A stretch of 64,000 nucleotides of DNA, from the NCBI GenBank assembly GCA_018873245.2, contig JAEMBT020000005.1, positions 12,384,001-12,448,000 on the forward strand, in the 5' to 3' direction. The notes under the pieces are model-generated. The model worked only from the letters and a program-made list of their open reading frames with translations. It had not been told where the DNA came from and ran no database searches. Origin of the DNA: Archegozetes longisetosus. Lineage: Eukaryota > Arthropoda > Arachnida > Sarcoptiformes > Trhypochthoniidae. The position numbers were made by a program, and so were the translations under genes. This document shows positions 34,661 to 47,394 of this stretch, piece by piece (position 1 is the stretch's first letter; the number at the start of each line of letters is the position of its first letter).

Positions 34661-35604
34661 GACGTTTAGGTATAGTTTGAAAGAAATGCATTATGTAGAA
34701 CAGTCTTAAAATGTCAGCTATATGTAGCTGCAATAATATTTTGGTTGCTGTATATCTTTAATGTGTCATCTAATATAAAAATTGCAGCATTAACTGTGTA
34801 ACTATTGTTCAGCGCTGTTGTGCTCTCCGAAAGTTATTCTATACGAAAAAATTCTAATTTAAATTAATTAAAGTTCGCAGAAGTTTTATTTTATTTTATT
34901 AACTGAAAAAGAAAAGGTATTAAACTTTTAATGTTTACGAAAATTTGATTTAGTTTTAAACTGATTTAATGGTGCATTCTATATTCTTAACAAATTCAGA
35001 ATTCTACTTTTCCGAAAAAACACTATTTGCTATGAACTGAATTTTTCTTATAAAATATAATTAAATGAACTGTTCTCAAAAGCAGTATACAACATTAGTA
35101 ACAACATTCGATATGATGAACAATCTAGATGTTCTGTGATTCATTTGAAATAATATTTTAATTAAATGTTTTAATTTTCAAATTTGCAAAATTTTAAACT
35201 TATACTTGAATCAATACTCTAGGAACAAAATGTTTCAATGAATTCTTATACGTAAAATTTACGAAAGTTTTTTTCATACTTTCCAGTTATCATTATTATC
35301 AACCTCATTATTACTAGAGCTAAAATTTTACTGAAGTTTGATTACTATAATTATGAAAATAGTAAATATATTCTGTAGATGTAACAATCATTTAGTTTGT
35401 AATAATTGCTTTCGAATCGATAAGTTATTAAAACATTAGAAACCATAACTTTAGCCTTCAAAACTACACAAAATCAAGCTTATATCCTTTAAATAGTATT
35501 AAATAAAAAATACAGTCGGAAAAGAATAAAAATATCGTAGGAAAATTTTAAAGACTTAAGATAAATTTGAAATTTCAAGACAACCAGTATTTATAGCTAA
35601 TACA
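34661..35604. other. Spacer upstream of IR-2
   Basis: No coding sequence was seen. It is not similar to the IR-1 upstream spacer beyond short AT-rich matches, so the IR-1/IR-2 near-identity does not extend here. Confidence 0.4.
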
Positions 35605-37534
35605 ATGAGCTTCCTCTATTTTCTAGATATTGATTTGATTTTGAAAACTTCGAGACCTTATTGGCAAAAATACACTAAAGATATTAATATGACTGTAATT
35701 GATTGTGATTCTATTCATTCGTGTGACTGGAAATTAGATGATAACTTACTGACTACTATTGTAACCGATGATGACTCTGTAATTTCAACTGATCATAAAT
35801 TGTCTAACATTCAAAATAAATTTAATTAAAGTTCTATTTTTAGTACCATTATCGATATATTGATGAAAATACATCATTTTTCTCTTCATTGGGTGTTCCC
35901 ATTTTGCAGATATTGGCACAAAAACTGACAAAAAAGTAAGAATTTTAAGTTATCCCAAACTTAAGTCAAAAATTTTAGACTAATTCTTTTTCATATTTGA
36001 ATTAATTTATTTTAAGAATAGATACTAAATTTTTATTTGTACCCAGTAGAAATTGAAATAATATAGTTTTATATTAATTATCTATTTTCGAAAATAGGAT
36101 TCATTTATATGTGGTCAATGCAGGAACAGATACAATCAGTTTTATGCAGAATAATAAAGTCGATTCGATAGATTACACACCAATTAATTATTATGAAATG
36201 ATTAATAAACCGAACATAACTTGTGTCCGACCTTTATTTATATCAAACCAGATGTCGATTTTAACGGCGATTATCAAAGAATCAAAACATTCTTCACTAT
36301 TCATTTTGGAGACTTATAAAATTGACGTTTGGCTTACATTATTTGCAACAGTTTTATTCTTATCAATAATCATATCATTGACAGAATCTAAAAATATAGA
36401 TTCAATGAGAAATTTGATTAATAGAAACTTAAATGTTATCTGGATTTTATTTCAGTCTTTATTAGGAAAAGGAAATCCAAAAAAGTTACTCACAATTTGT
36501 TATCTGTTTTGGCTGATTTCAATTATTCCGATACTTGAAATTCTTAGAAATGAATTACTTTCAAACATAGTTAAGTTCCCGAAAGAAGAATTAATAATAT
36601 TGATGAACTTCTTAATAATGATATTAATCCTCATGTTTTAGATAAGAAAGACTATGAAATGATTGTAAGAGGAAATGAGTTAATGGGAGAAAAGTTTATG
36701 AGATTAAAAAATAAAACAGGTATTTTAGATAAGAATAAATATGATTCTGTCTTAGAATCTCCTATTGAACTGAAAAAAATCCTATACTACGGGGCTATTC
36801 TTGAGGACGAGTATTCGATGCAATGGCTTTACGGAACTCTTAAGCGGTATATAAGGATTCATGTCGGGATTCAATCGTATTTCCCAGTCTTAATAACGCC
36901 TATTTGTTTTGGATCTAATTTTAAGGACATTGAATTGGCAAGCAACATGTAAGAATTCATATTTTCTGCTTTAGTTCTTAGCTAGACTTTTATTGTTGTA
37001 AATTACTCTACAATTTGAATTTAATTATTTTATTCAAAATACTGTAAATATTAAAGAATTACTGAACTTTTACTTTAACCTCGAAGGTCTTATATACATA
37101 AGATTTACAACAATACATTCTGGTTCATAATTAAAACATAAATCGTGTGAAATTCTTCATTTTCTGATTTCTTTCTTAATAGGTCAATGATTTTATTCGA
37201 GACAGGAATTCTCTACCATTGGAGTCAAACAAAAGTCAACTTTATAAGTGTGACTTATACCCTTGTGTTTAACTATTCTCTTTATGCATATCCGAATTCT
37301 GTGAGTCCTTTGCATGGGGTGTTGAAGATAGATGATGGTCTTAAAGGTGTCACACTTTCTGATACTCGATCGACATTTATAGTACTTACTTATTTAATTG
37401 TAATTTGTATGCTAATTATGGTTTATGAATTAGTTTTTTCTTATATTGCAAAAAAGTATTTAACTTATATTATAAATAGAAATTCAAACTCAGGCACAAA
37501 TCTATTATTTACGAAGCGTTACTCTTCAATATAA
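35605..37534 (+). pseudogene. Ionotropic receptor IR-2 (one frameshift in exon 3)
   Basis: Exons 35605-35778, 35844-35935 (92 nt), 36098-36948 and 37183-37534. Introns have GT-AG ends and the same phases as IR-1. From about 35622 to 36786 it is almost base-for-base IR-1, introns included. Exon 4 (SMILFETGILYHWSQTKVNF ... TYLIVICMLIMVYELVFSYI) differs strongly. TM1, pore (GKGNPKK), TM2, S2 and TM3 are all present. One base is missing near 36573 (GTTAAGTTCCC where IR-1 has GTTAGAGTTCCC), breaking the frame after NELLSNIV. At the site where IR-1 is broken, IR-2 is intact. Corrected length would be 489 residues. Confidence 0.75.
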
Positions 37535-38974
37535 TCGTGAGTTTGTTCGTATAAACAACGAAGTTTTAATTTAATTAATGATTATTTAGTCCGTTTGAAA
37601 AAAGCTTTTAGTTCCTGAAATTTTATTAAAATTTTTATCAAATAAAAGATTCTTCTAGAGCAAATAATTTTCATAAGATGTTTATCAGGCCCTTTTGATG
37701 TCAACTATTTAGTTCTTACAGTTCTGATTGAAATTCATTGTTAAAATACTAACAAATAATTTAAAGTAAGAAAATCAATAAGAATATATTCTACATTAAT
37801 AACAAAAATATTAAGATTTCATTAGATATACAGTAAAAATATGCTAGAAATAGACATTCAAATTCTGCACACACTTATTACACACTTTGAGCTAGTAAAT
37901 AAAGGGTGGTCAATTTCTTTCTAGAAAGAAATGTGTTTTACCCCTTCTTCAAAAAGCGAAAATGGCTTAACTTTATTCTTTATAAATTTGTCATGATTTT
38001 ATTTCATTTGCGTTTTGTCTTATTTCATTTAATTTTATATTTGGAAGTTATTAAAAGTTTTATGTGTTGGACTCGTTTCTGTGGATACCTAAATCAATGG
38101 TCATCACACCTTATTTGTCAAAAAGGTTGAAAGGCGTTAGCTTTTAGCGAAGGCAAGAGGACTCACTCTCACTCCTGCTTTCGAACCGTTCAATTCAATA
38201 TTTTCTTTATATATATATATATATATATATTAAACTAATTATAAGAATGACATTTCAATAAACTATCATTTTTTATATACTTGGTTATTAATAATTTAAT
38301 AACAAGAATCCATTGGCCATCAAAGCCGTCGTGACAAATTATTATAGTAAACTGATCGCACATTAGGGTTATATGTTCAGATGATATCGGTGGTAAAATC
38401 TCAATTTTTAATGACTCTTAAAACTTTTGAAGCAAGGGTTACACTTTCATTTCTTCACATAAACATATTGACCGCCATTTGTATCAAGAGTCGGGTTTTA
38501 AGGTAAAAAATTATAATTTTGGTTAAAATAAATTAGATGTTAATAAAGTTGTTGATTGCTTTTTCTTATAAATGTTTATAGATAAAGTTTATAAAATTTT
38601 CAATAAAATTAAAAATTTATATTCAAATCAAAGAATCTTTCATGGCATTAATTTTCAGATTATTGATTCTCTAGTTCATTTACTTGCAAGTTGATTTATT
38701 TGGTTCCGATAGCTTTTATTCAAGTATTTTGTCATAGAGAATTGACAAAAGGTTTTCTTGAAAATCGATTCTTAATATACTGAAAAATATTCCGATTCTA
38801 TTATATTCATATTTCAATCATTATTATGAGTTTTGGTGACAGTCAGTCAAAACTTTAATAATGAATTAAGTTTTTCTCTTATTACATGAGGAAATGTTTT
38901 TACGAGTAAAACTAATTTTCTGTTGATATGAAAATGAAAATATGGCAACTAGAACAAGTAATTATCATTCTATA
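37535..38974. other. Spacer between IR-2 and a foldback element, with a TA microsatellite
   Basis: A (TA)n run of about 23 bases lies at 38209-38231. A weak 74-codon frame (37906-38130) rich in F and L has no motif and is not called a gene. Nothing else was recognised. Confidence 0.4.
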
Positions 38975-39556
38975 GGGTGTTAAATTAGATTGCAATTATT
39001 TTTAATGTTTATAACTTCTTTATTTATTAATATATTATTGGCTTGTTATAAATCAAATTAAAGTCAAAGAATGGAATTTTAACTATATGTCCAGATATTC
39101 ACATTTTCCCGATACATGAGTGAATTTAATTATGCAAAGATTGATAAGCATATTGTAATAAAGTTGAGTTTGATTGATTTGATTAATCTCAGATAGGTAG
39201 TATTGTTACAGTTCATGAAGGATTGTTGTTTTATTGTTTACCCGGTCATTTGATCTGACTAGCCCTGATTATTTTCTCTGGGGATACTTAAAAGACAAAG
39301 TTTATGCAAATAAAGTAAAAGTACATCCGATTTGAGATTAATCAAGTCAATCAAAGCCCAATTTTATCAAAAGATTTCTATAGATCTTTGCATGATTGAA
39401 TTCATTTATTTATCGAAAAAATGGTGAATATCTGAACATATACAGTAGTTAAAGTTCTATTCTTTAACTTTAACTTGATGTATCACAGGTCAATATATGT
39501 TAATAAATGAAAAAGTTATAAACATTCCTAATAACTGTAATCAAATTTAACACTCC
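38975..39556. mobile_element. Mariner-like foldback element (long TIRs)
   Basis: Left end GGGTGTTAAATT and right end AATTTAACACTCC lie next to TA. The arms of about 210 bases pair imperfectly (TTTATAACTT, ATTCACATTTT, ATGCAAAGAT blocks). The short centre (39250-39330, plus strand) reads LTSPDYFLWGYLKDKVYANK. This is the C-terminal catalytic region of a mariner-family transposase (SPDxxPxDYFLWGxLKDKVY). It is therefore a derivative whose inverted arms extend into former coding sequence. Confidence 0.75.
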
Positions 39557-40070
39557 ATATTTTACAAGTATTTATTTCTATATAATGAGTAAGATATAAG
39601 CATTGGGTAATACGATTACATTTGTTCTACTGTAAATTAGAAAAAGTAATGAATCGAAAGATCTATTAAAAGAAATGTATACCGTTTAATTCAAGTAGTG
39701 ATTGTATCCTTATATTTGAAAAAATATTTTCAAGAAAAAGAATACGAAAGCTCTAGTATTTATTATAAGAATAGGCTTTCTTGCAGGCATTTAAACGACT
39801 GTAGCTATTGATTTTAATTATAATACAACGTTTTGCATGAATAGTTTTTTATTTTCAAATAGGAGAATCTTGTTTATTATTTTGATGCTGAATCCACTTG
39901 AAATCTGAAGTTGAAAAGGATTTGTGTTCGAATTAGTCATTATAAATAAAACTTTGATTTAAACAATTTCTGAAACCACTTCTTATACTTTCGGAATGGT
40001 ATTTTTGAACAAGATTTTAAAATTTACTAATTTTAGAGATTTTAAATGAGTTTTTAAAATTTGTTCATAG

Positions 40071-42021
40071 GTTAATATATTTGATCCAAGACATCTTATA
40101 AATTATGAAAGTTTGGTCAAAGTATCATATCCGTTTTATCAGTACTTTGTCAATGGGATTAATAGAACTAATTGGGATCAGAATCGATTTACATCTGTTA
40201 ATTACTCGATCACAATTTCAACTAAAAACACAATCAATGTAATAAAAATTTCGTTACAGTTTCTACAGATTCAATAAGTTTATATTTTTATTTTGAGGAA
40301 TTTCATAATGAATTATCATCAGAAACTTCAGTGTTCGGTTCATTATCTGTATTACTTTTGAAACAAATGGAGCAAGCTACAAATAAAAGGTATTAATCTT
40401 TTAAGAAAAATAGAAAAAACTAATAATTTTGAAATTTCATAGCATTTTTCTATATGTGATTCCAACCAACAGCAAAACTGATCTCAAATATGTACAGAAT
40501 AATCAAATTGATTGTTATGAATGTGCTCCATGTGATTATTACTACATGACTTTTAGAGAAAATCTGTCGTGTACTCGACCTCTATTCCTAATGAATCAGT
40601 TTTCAATGTTGAGCGCGATAACTAAAATATTCAATCATTCATCAGAAGGTTTTTGGAGAATATATGAGATCAATGTTTGGATCTCTTTAATATCTATTAT
40701 GTTATTAATTTCATTATTCACTACTTTCAAGTTAAATGAGAATAAGAGCAAGTGTTTTATGAGTAGATTTTTATGTTCTTTTTGGGCTTATTTCATATCT
40801 ATTTTCGGTGAAGGAAATCCACGAAAGCCTTATATCTTTATCTTTACTTTATGGCTTATCTCTATTATACCGTTAGTAGAAATATATCGGAATTCATTGT
40901 TAGCAAATTTGGTATCAATTCCTGATTTACTAATCGATGATATCGACGACTTACTGGTCGAAAATCGGAAAATATATTCTATAAATGAGCTGAATATGGA
41001 GACAATGAGAAATAAGATTCATGCTGAGAGTCTGTTGAAGGAGAAATGGATAAAAGTATTTGATAAACTAGATTTCTTCGACTTAACAAAATCTCTTAGA
41101 TACTCCAATTCTAACGAAAAGTTCAACGAATTGACCAAACATACAACTTATGTTGAAGACGAGATCACGTCTCAAGTTATATTTCTGATTTTGTCTAGAT
41201 ATTTTCGGATTCATATAGGAAAAAATTCTTATTTTCCAAAATTAACTTCTTACACCTGTTTTAGACCTGACTTTCCATATATATCAGATGCAAACAAAAT
41301 GTAAGATACTTTCAAACAACTAAAAATAGAGTGACCACTAATTGCTGGTCTAAACACTGGATAAAACATATCGAAAATGAGTCTCTTAAATTTTTCAATA
41401 AAAACTCAGTTCTAGAAATCTATTCATTTTTATTTATACTTGAAGAAAAATGGCCTCTCCTCAGCTTTCCATAAATAGTTATTCAAATTATTAAAAGCAA
41501 ATGTTTTTCTTAAATGATATTCATTATAAAATATCTCTCAGTTACCATTTGTAAAATTGAACAACTTTATTCATAATACTCAAGATCTGATTTATCCAAT
41601 TCATGGTAATACGTATAATAAAAATTATATATTAGACGATTCACCTTATAATAAAAATTTATTGTCATTCATTCAATTTTTTATCAGTTCTTTGAATTCT
41701 TTTGAAACTGGAGTTTTGGTGTATTGGGTGAACACAAAAGTTCGATTTTTGGTCGAATATTTCAGGCTAATGCTAGAATCGTGGGAAGTGTATTTTCCTG
41801 AATTGATGGACAACTTGAAAAACATACGTAATGATAACGAAAATTGTTGGAAACCTATTGATTTCATCAGATTTCAATACATCTTTCTATTATATACCTA
41901 TTCTCTGATAATTTGTGATTTGGTTTTGCTATTTGAAATCTTCTTAAATTCTTTGAAAACTCAAAAGAAAAAGAAAGTCGCTCTATTCAGGAAAATAAAT
42001 TCGAACCCGATTGTTAACTGA
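40071..42021 (+). CDS. Ionotropic receptor IR-3 (frame intact; first exon upstream not found)
   Basis: Exons 40071-40238, 40298-40389 (92 nt), 40443-41300 and 41688-42021 total 484 codons with the stop, with no break. Exon 1 follows an AG acceptor and has no ATG, so a 5' exon (perhaps a signal peptide) is missing. Counting from 40071: TM1 about 165-183 (WISLISIMLLISLFTTF), pore 198-213 (SFWAYFISIFGEGN), TM2 218-234, then SLLANLVSIPDLL and an acidic DDIDDLLVEN stretch of S2. S2 ends SYFPKLTSYTCFRPDFPYIS. TM3 is 438-459 (LLYTYSLIICDLVLLFEI). By family knowledge this is a divergent iGluR-like cation channel, likely chemosensory. The amino-terminal domain is very short, as in antennal/divergent IRs. 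Closest relatives here are IR-4 and IR-5. Confidence 0.8.
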
Positions 42022-44708
42022 AATTTTTTTGAATACTCAAAGTTCAAAATTTGTAATCATATCTTGAAATTTTTCTTTTTGATCTCTTAGATTATAAAGT
42101 TTTCTCAGTAGTTATTTTTGTAAATATGAATATTTTATGTTACTTTCTAAATGGCTCAAATTTGCAAGTTTTGTATTGCTATTTCCAGTGAGCAGTCCTT
42201 TAGTGGAGCGACTCTCAAAGCTATTTTCATTATCTAATCTGTGTAATCATTTAACTTGCAATGAAACACTTTCGGTGTTCAAAATTGATTTAAACTATTG
42301 TTTCTCAGACCATTAAATTTAATTTCAATCATTTATCTCTATATTTAGTTTGATTTCTGAAAACATTTTGGGAGTCATATTGTAAGGTAAGTGATTACTT
42401 AAATTTGACATAAACCTGATATTACAAATAGGGACGCAAACCTCGTATATATCGGTCAATTTGGTTGTAATGCTGATTTTGTTCGATTCGACATTAATGA
42501 GTCAATTTACCCAAGGTCTACATTATTGGGTCAATAATTATGGTAAACTTTTACTAACTTGAATGTTCAGCTAATTTTAATATGAACTTTACTAAAAATG
42601 AATAAAAATCATTCTTTAATTATTTTACCTCTATTTGTGATTTTAATAAATTATTTCATTACTTAATAAGTCTTAAAAAATCGCTATAAAATCTGTTGAG
42701 ATTAAATTCAAGGCATCAACTGGAGAAAAATGGAAGTTATTCTGCTGTTTCATCGACTAAAGAATTTTTCTAATAGACGAGACAAGTGGCAAACTCTTCT
42801 ATTGTAGGCTACCAATTCTGAAGATATTTCAAATTTTTAGATAGGATCAAATTTTAACATATATTTGGAAACGTAACTTGTTTTGGTAATTGCATATAAT
42901 TTTCATCAGAATATAGTTATTTTTTCTGGAAAAAATGTCTTCAATGGAAGCAATACTTCTGTCAGTATCAATTCTTCCCTAGAATTAAATCTAACGAATA
43001 AATTTGCTGATAATCCTAAGTAGAAGAAGGTTTTCGAAATGCAATTTTCCTAATTATTCGAGAAATCCATTTTGTGTGTTAAAATCTGGCTTCGAAGCGC
43101 AGCCCAACAATGCTGTACTTCTAGCTTACACTATTCTTTACTATAGATATACTCGAGAATGAATAGGTAATTGTGATGCAGAATATCATTATTTGATAGA
43201 GGCAATTAGTTTTCTCTTGTCAGCTCATATAATCCTAGAGTCTATGATTTATTTGAACCGAACTTTCAATTGAGACATACTTTCGTAAGATTTACATATT
43301 AAGAAAAAAGATAACAAAAAGTGAAGCCTAGATAATTATAATTTCAGGTAAACTTTGTTTTAGAAAATCTTCTAGGAGCCAAAGCAATAGCAAAGTCCAA
43401 TTTTTTGTATTTCAAACCTTTAGACTTTGAGGTGTTCCATGAGTTAAAATGTTTAACATTAAAATTCAAATAATGTCTTTTCATTTTATATTTAAAATAG
43501 ATTACTCTTAAATATGAAATCATTTTATTTTATAATTTTTCACTAGTTATAATATGACAAATTTCACAACGATTTAATTTTTCTCACGTTTCATTTCAGA
43601 AATAATAATTACATACTTTATGGCCATATTTAAGGATAATAAAATATTTTGATAACATTGTTATGCCATTTTTCGTGCGATTTCATGAAAGAATAGTTTC
43701 ATCAAAATCACGTTAAAAATGCAACATGTGAATGAATGAATTCCGATTGACGACTCCATTATGATATCTTTAAGTTAGTTAATACTAGCTTTCTATGGTC
43801 AAATTCTGAAAACATGGGTCGTGAGTCAATTATATGTTCATCACTGTTACCAATATTCGATCTTATACTAATTAGAACGCTACACAAATCCTCCCCTCAA
43901 CATTCAATTTTATTGAGACCTATTTTCCAAAAAAATCTCATATAATTTTATTTAGAAGTCTAGACTTATTCTGAACGATAACCACTCAATCATTATAATC
44001 ATAATAGATTCTTATATTTAGAGCATATGAAAGTTTATCTGAAAAGCGTATAGTAGAGAAAATGAACATAGCAACTATTTGCAATAAAAAGTACGACCAG
44101 GAAAAGCTTATTGATATCTAAAGTTATATAATATAGAATTCAATCAAACTTTTGTTGAACATAGGTATATATTGTAAATATAATGCACTAATGCACAACT
44201 GATAGTGGATTTCGTTACCAGCTTTTCTCAATTTGCGCACTACTCCCGAAACAGATGCTTTTACACTTTCAAAATAAATTTACTTTAAGCAAAATTTGAC
44301 TCCTTTTCCGATAGTTAAGAATTTTCAGCTTCCTAGCCCTTGATAAACCGAAGATAGTGTATGCCAAAAATCTTCGACTGGGCGGGGTTGAAGAACACTA
44401 GATGGATTTCGCTCCCTAAGCATATAATTGAGATTATTCGAACTATAAAAGGCAACAACCCTTTCAGAATAGTGCTTTGTCAAGCCAAAACACGTAATTA
44501 TCGTTAGAATAATTGGCAGTAAATAACATTAATCTACGTTTAATACATTGTTATAAATAAACTTCTTGATCAACTGCGAGGCCAGTTCGCATGAAGGTCG
44601 GCTAACACGATACTCATAAATTGCCATTCAGAGTAAAATTTTGGGTTCATACTTTGATTTGAACTTGTACTTTGAATAATCTAAAGCTTCTTCAACATTA
44701 GATATATA
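42022..44708. other. 2.7-kb spacer, no gene recognised
   Basis: AT-rich with stops in all frames. A short stretch near 42500 (SQFTQGLHYWVN in one frame) faintly recalls the start of an IR exon 4 and may be a receptor scrap, but it is too short to call. Confidence 0.4.
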
Positions 44709-45151
44709 TACGGCTGCCAACTGAAAAATTAAAAAAACTGGATTAGGTATTAAATTTTGACTAAAAACTGGACAAAACTGGACAGCCATCTAATCATTTT
44801 ATTTGAATAATAAATTATTTAAAATCATATTTTTGCTGAGATTGAACAGCTTTTAACAATTTTTTGTTTGATTTTACATAATTCTTAAATTCAGAGCATT
44901 TTAAATCAAAATTATTTTTAATACAAATCTCAGTCTTAATCAAATCGATTGATAGCGAGTTTCGGTCTCTGGTCCAAATCCTATACATCTTATCATGTTT
45001 TTAACATTATATACATATTTTTATTTGAGATATATTGTCAATGATAAAAAACTGGACATTACAATGTCCAGGTCAGACCCTGCACTGGTCACTGGACAAG
45101 ACCCCCGAAAACTGGACGATCCAGGTCAAGCCTGGACAGTTGGCAGCCTAA
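44709..45151. mobile_element. 443-bp hAT-like MITE
   Basis: Ends (TA)CGGCTGCCAACTG and CAGTTGGCAGCC(TAA). GATATATA is duplicated on both sides, but the motif is low in complexity, so the 8-bp TSD is only moderately convincing. Inside both ends the sequence ACTGGACA/CCAGG repeats several times. No gene. Confidence 0.7.
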
Positions 45152-45692
45152 GATATATAGTAAGTTCTATAGCCATTTACGTTTAAATTAGTTAATGTGA
45201 AGTACTTTTTAAAAGCTTAATTCTAGTGTAATCGTGTTTCTTGTAAACTGTTATATTTAAAGTGAAAATTGTAGAACAATGTAACTGCACAATTAATGAG
45301 ATACTACTACTTTTATATCTATTAAACTATTATCCGCACCTTAGGTAATGAATTTCTTAACTTTAACTTTTATTTTTCTATACCGTACAAATTCCAAATA
45401 AAGTTTCATATATGATAACATGACTAAAACTAATCTTAAGAAGAAGTATATTTTAATGTTTCTGGAATTTTCAATGTAAACAATTTTATTTAAATTAGAA
45501 AATCATTCAGTTTCCATTTTTTTAATAGTATTGACTTTTAATCTTAGTCATTCAGTTTTTATAGTTTAAAGTAAAATATTCTTATATTACTTTCAATGTA
45601 AGCAGAGGATTTCACAAAAAACGAATATAAATCGATTTACAGTTAACAATATAGTGAACAATAAGAGTCTTCATATATGGAACAATTATAGA

Positions 45693-45783
45693 TGTCTACT
45701 GAGCGCAAACTCTGTTATTTATTTTCTACCTAAGACTAACCCTTAGGTATAAAATAATAAACAGAGTTTGCGCTCGGTAGATA
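45693..45783. repeat. Long hairpin (about 42-bp stem)
   Basis: The left arm starts TGTCTACTGAGCGCAAACTC and the right arm ends GAGTTTGCGCTCGGTAGATA. The arms meet at CCTAAG-ACTAACC-CTTAGG. A few mismatches occur. It is either a tiny MITE or a hairpin-forming transcript. Confidence 0.7.
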
Positions 45784-45869
45784 TCATAATACTTGTTTAA
45801 ATAATGCTCGAGCTACGTTCACAATGACTACTCCACAAATCTTATACATCAGGTTTTACTTACGAGAAT

Positions 45870-46120
45870 GGGTATCGAAGTGTAAATTTCAGAATTTGAT
45901 AAAAAATGATTTACAAACTAATTTTAGGGTTCTAATCACGAATATGAAGTTTATTTTTGCAAAAAGTGAAAGCTTCGTACCGGTTCAGGTAGCTTCATAG
46001 CCTACTTCTTACGAGGTTGTATCGAAGTGTAAACCTCAGAATTAGATAAAATATATACTAGTTCAGATGTGCTGATTTCATATATTAAATTTATTTTTGC
46101 AGAAAGTTACAACTTAATCA
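45870..46120. repeat. Diverged direct repeat, two units
   Basis: Both units run GTATCGAAGTGTAAA..TCAGAATT.GATAAAA, then a TTTATTTTTGCA.AAAGT segment (about 45880-45975 and 46020-46115). A third, inverted, partial copy lies at about 46935-47045 (TTTACACTTCGATACC, TTCTAATG). The mariner element at 46142 sits between the direct and inverted copies. Confidence 0.55.
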
Positions 46121-46141
46121 TCAAAAGCACACCGTTGCCGA

Positions 46142-46709
46142 TAAGTATATGGAATTTTTAAAATTCAATTATGAAAAAATTAAGAAAGTTATTTCAATTC
46201 TGCCAAAAATGTTTTATTAAAAAACGCATGAGGTTAATGAATTAAGTTTTCAAAATGAGCTCCTTCACTTGCAATCAGGTGCTGGAGGCGGGTCTTAAAA
46301 TTGTCAATTGCGTTGTGCCGTTGCTCGTCTGTTATGCCATTGATCACATTAGTGATGCGTTCCTCTAACTCCTCGAGGTTTTCTATGGGGGTTGAATAGA
46401 TTTTATCTTTGGTAAAACCCCAGAGGAAGTAATCGCAGGGGGTTAAGTCTGGTGAGTACGCAGGCCAGTTTATGCCCCCTCCAGTGTAGCGCTCAGCTTC
46501 TAGGCCAATTATTCGGTCATTATAGACCTCTGCTATCCTCTGGAAGTTGAACTCGGTGCGATGAGGGCGTGCACCGTGCGTGCAACATTTTAAAAGTTGA
46601 AATGTTTTGTTTATAAAACCTCAAGCCTTTCTTTACTCAAACAAATAAACAAAACTTCCAAAAAAATTATAGTTATCAGATGGCACTGATTTCAAAATTC
46701 CATATACTT
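46142..46709. mobile_element. Truncated mariner-family element
   Basis: Short inverted ends AAGTATATGGAATTTT and AAAATTCCATATACTT bracket a transposase fragment read on the minus strand. At about 570 bp it is far shorter than a full element. Confidence 0.7.
46234..46590 (-). pseudogene. Mariner-family transposase, C-terminal catalytic half
   Basis: An uninterrupted minus-strand frame without a start codon: THGARPHRTEFNFQRIAEVY, DRIIGLEAERYTGGGINWPA, YSPDLTPCDYFLWGFTKDKI, then NLEELEERITNVINGI and a stop after EGAHFENLIH. The motif DGAPPH normally carries the second catalytic Asp. Here it is HGARPH, so catalysis would be lost. The third acid (SPDLTPCD) is kept. GC content is higher than the surroundings, which suggests a fairly recent arrival. 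Confidence 0.8.
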
Positions 46710-46714
46710 TCTGG

Positions 46715-47386
46715 CTACTCAGTATGATAAAAATGATAATTTATAAAAAGTGTGTGAAGCAAAGAGAGTTTTTACACCAACTACATTTGACGAATAGTCC
46801 CTCTGAACATTTTGAGCAATCCTGGAAGCAGATTTGCTCATTCAACTTGAAACAAATCCTATTAACGTTATTAAGATTTTAGAGTGTTCGGATAAATATC
46901 CCGATTTGTACCACGAATACTGAATCATTTTTTTCTGGACTTTACACTTCGATACCCTCCATCGTTATTGTAATTGTTGTAATTTTCGAATAGGTGAAAA
47001 TGATTAGAACTCTGATAATGAATATAATTTTTTCGCACTTTCTAATGAAATATGTATTTATAAGACAAATTAATTATATTTTGTAGATAAAGAAACAAAA
47101 AACATTGTAATTAAAATAAGTGATCACGAACCTATTCTATAAATAATCACTCCGAAAATTACAACTAATGAAACTTCAAAGAAAGATAGTCTTATTGTAC
47201 ACGTGATGTCGTAAATTGAAATAATTTCTTTTTCAATGAGTGAGATATAAGAATTAAGCGATAAGTTTACATATACTGTATTGTATGTTAAAGACAAGAT
47301 AATTAGTCGAAATATTGATAAAAAAAATATTAATATGTTCTTTGGTAGAAGTACTGATAGTTAAGATCTTAATGTCATGAGAACGA
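46715..47386. other. Spacer between two transposons
   Basis: No gene. It includes the inverted partial repeat copy near 46935-47045 described with the 45870 repeat. Confidence 0.4.
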
Positions 47387-47394
47387 TGTAAAGG

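Noticed and set aside
37906-38130. 74-codon plus-strand frame rich in Phe and Leu
   Set aside because: Composition follows the AT bias. It has no motif, no splice context and no similarity to the receptors.
38209-38231. (TA)n run
   Set aside because: An ordinary microsatellite, noted in the spacer entry only.
42480-42560. Possible IR exon-4 scrap (QGLHYWVN-like)
   Set aside because: Only about 10 residues look similar, well within chance for this composition.
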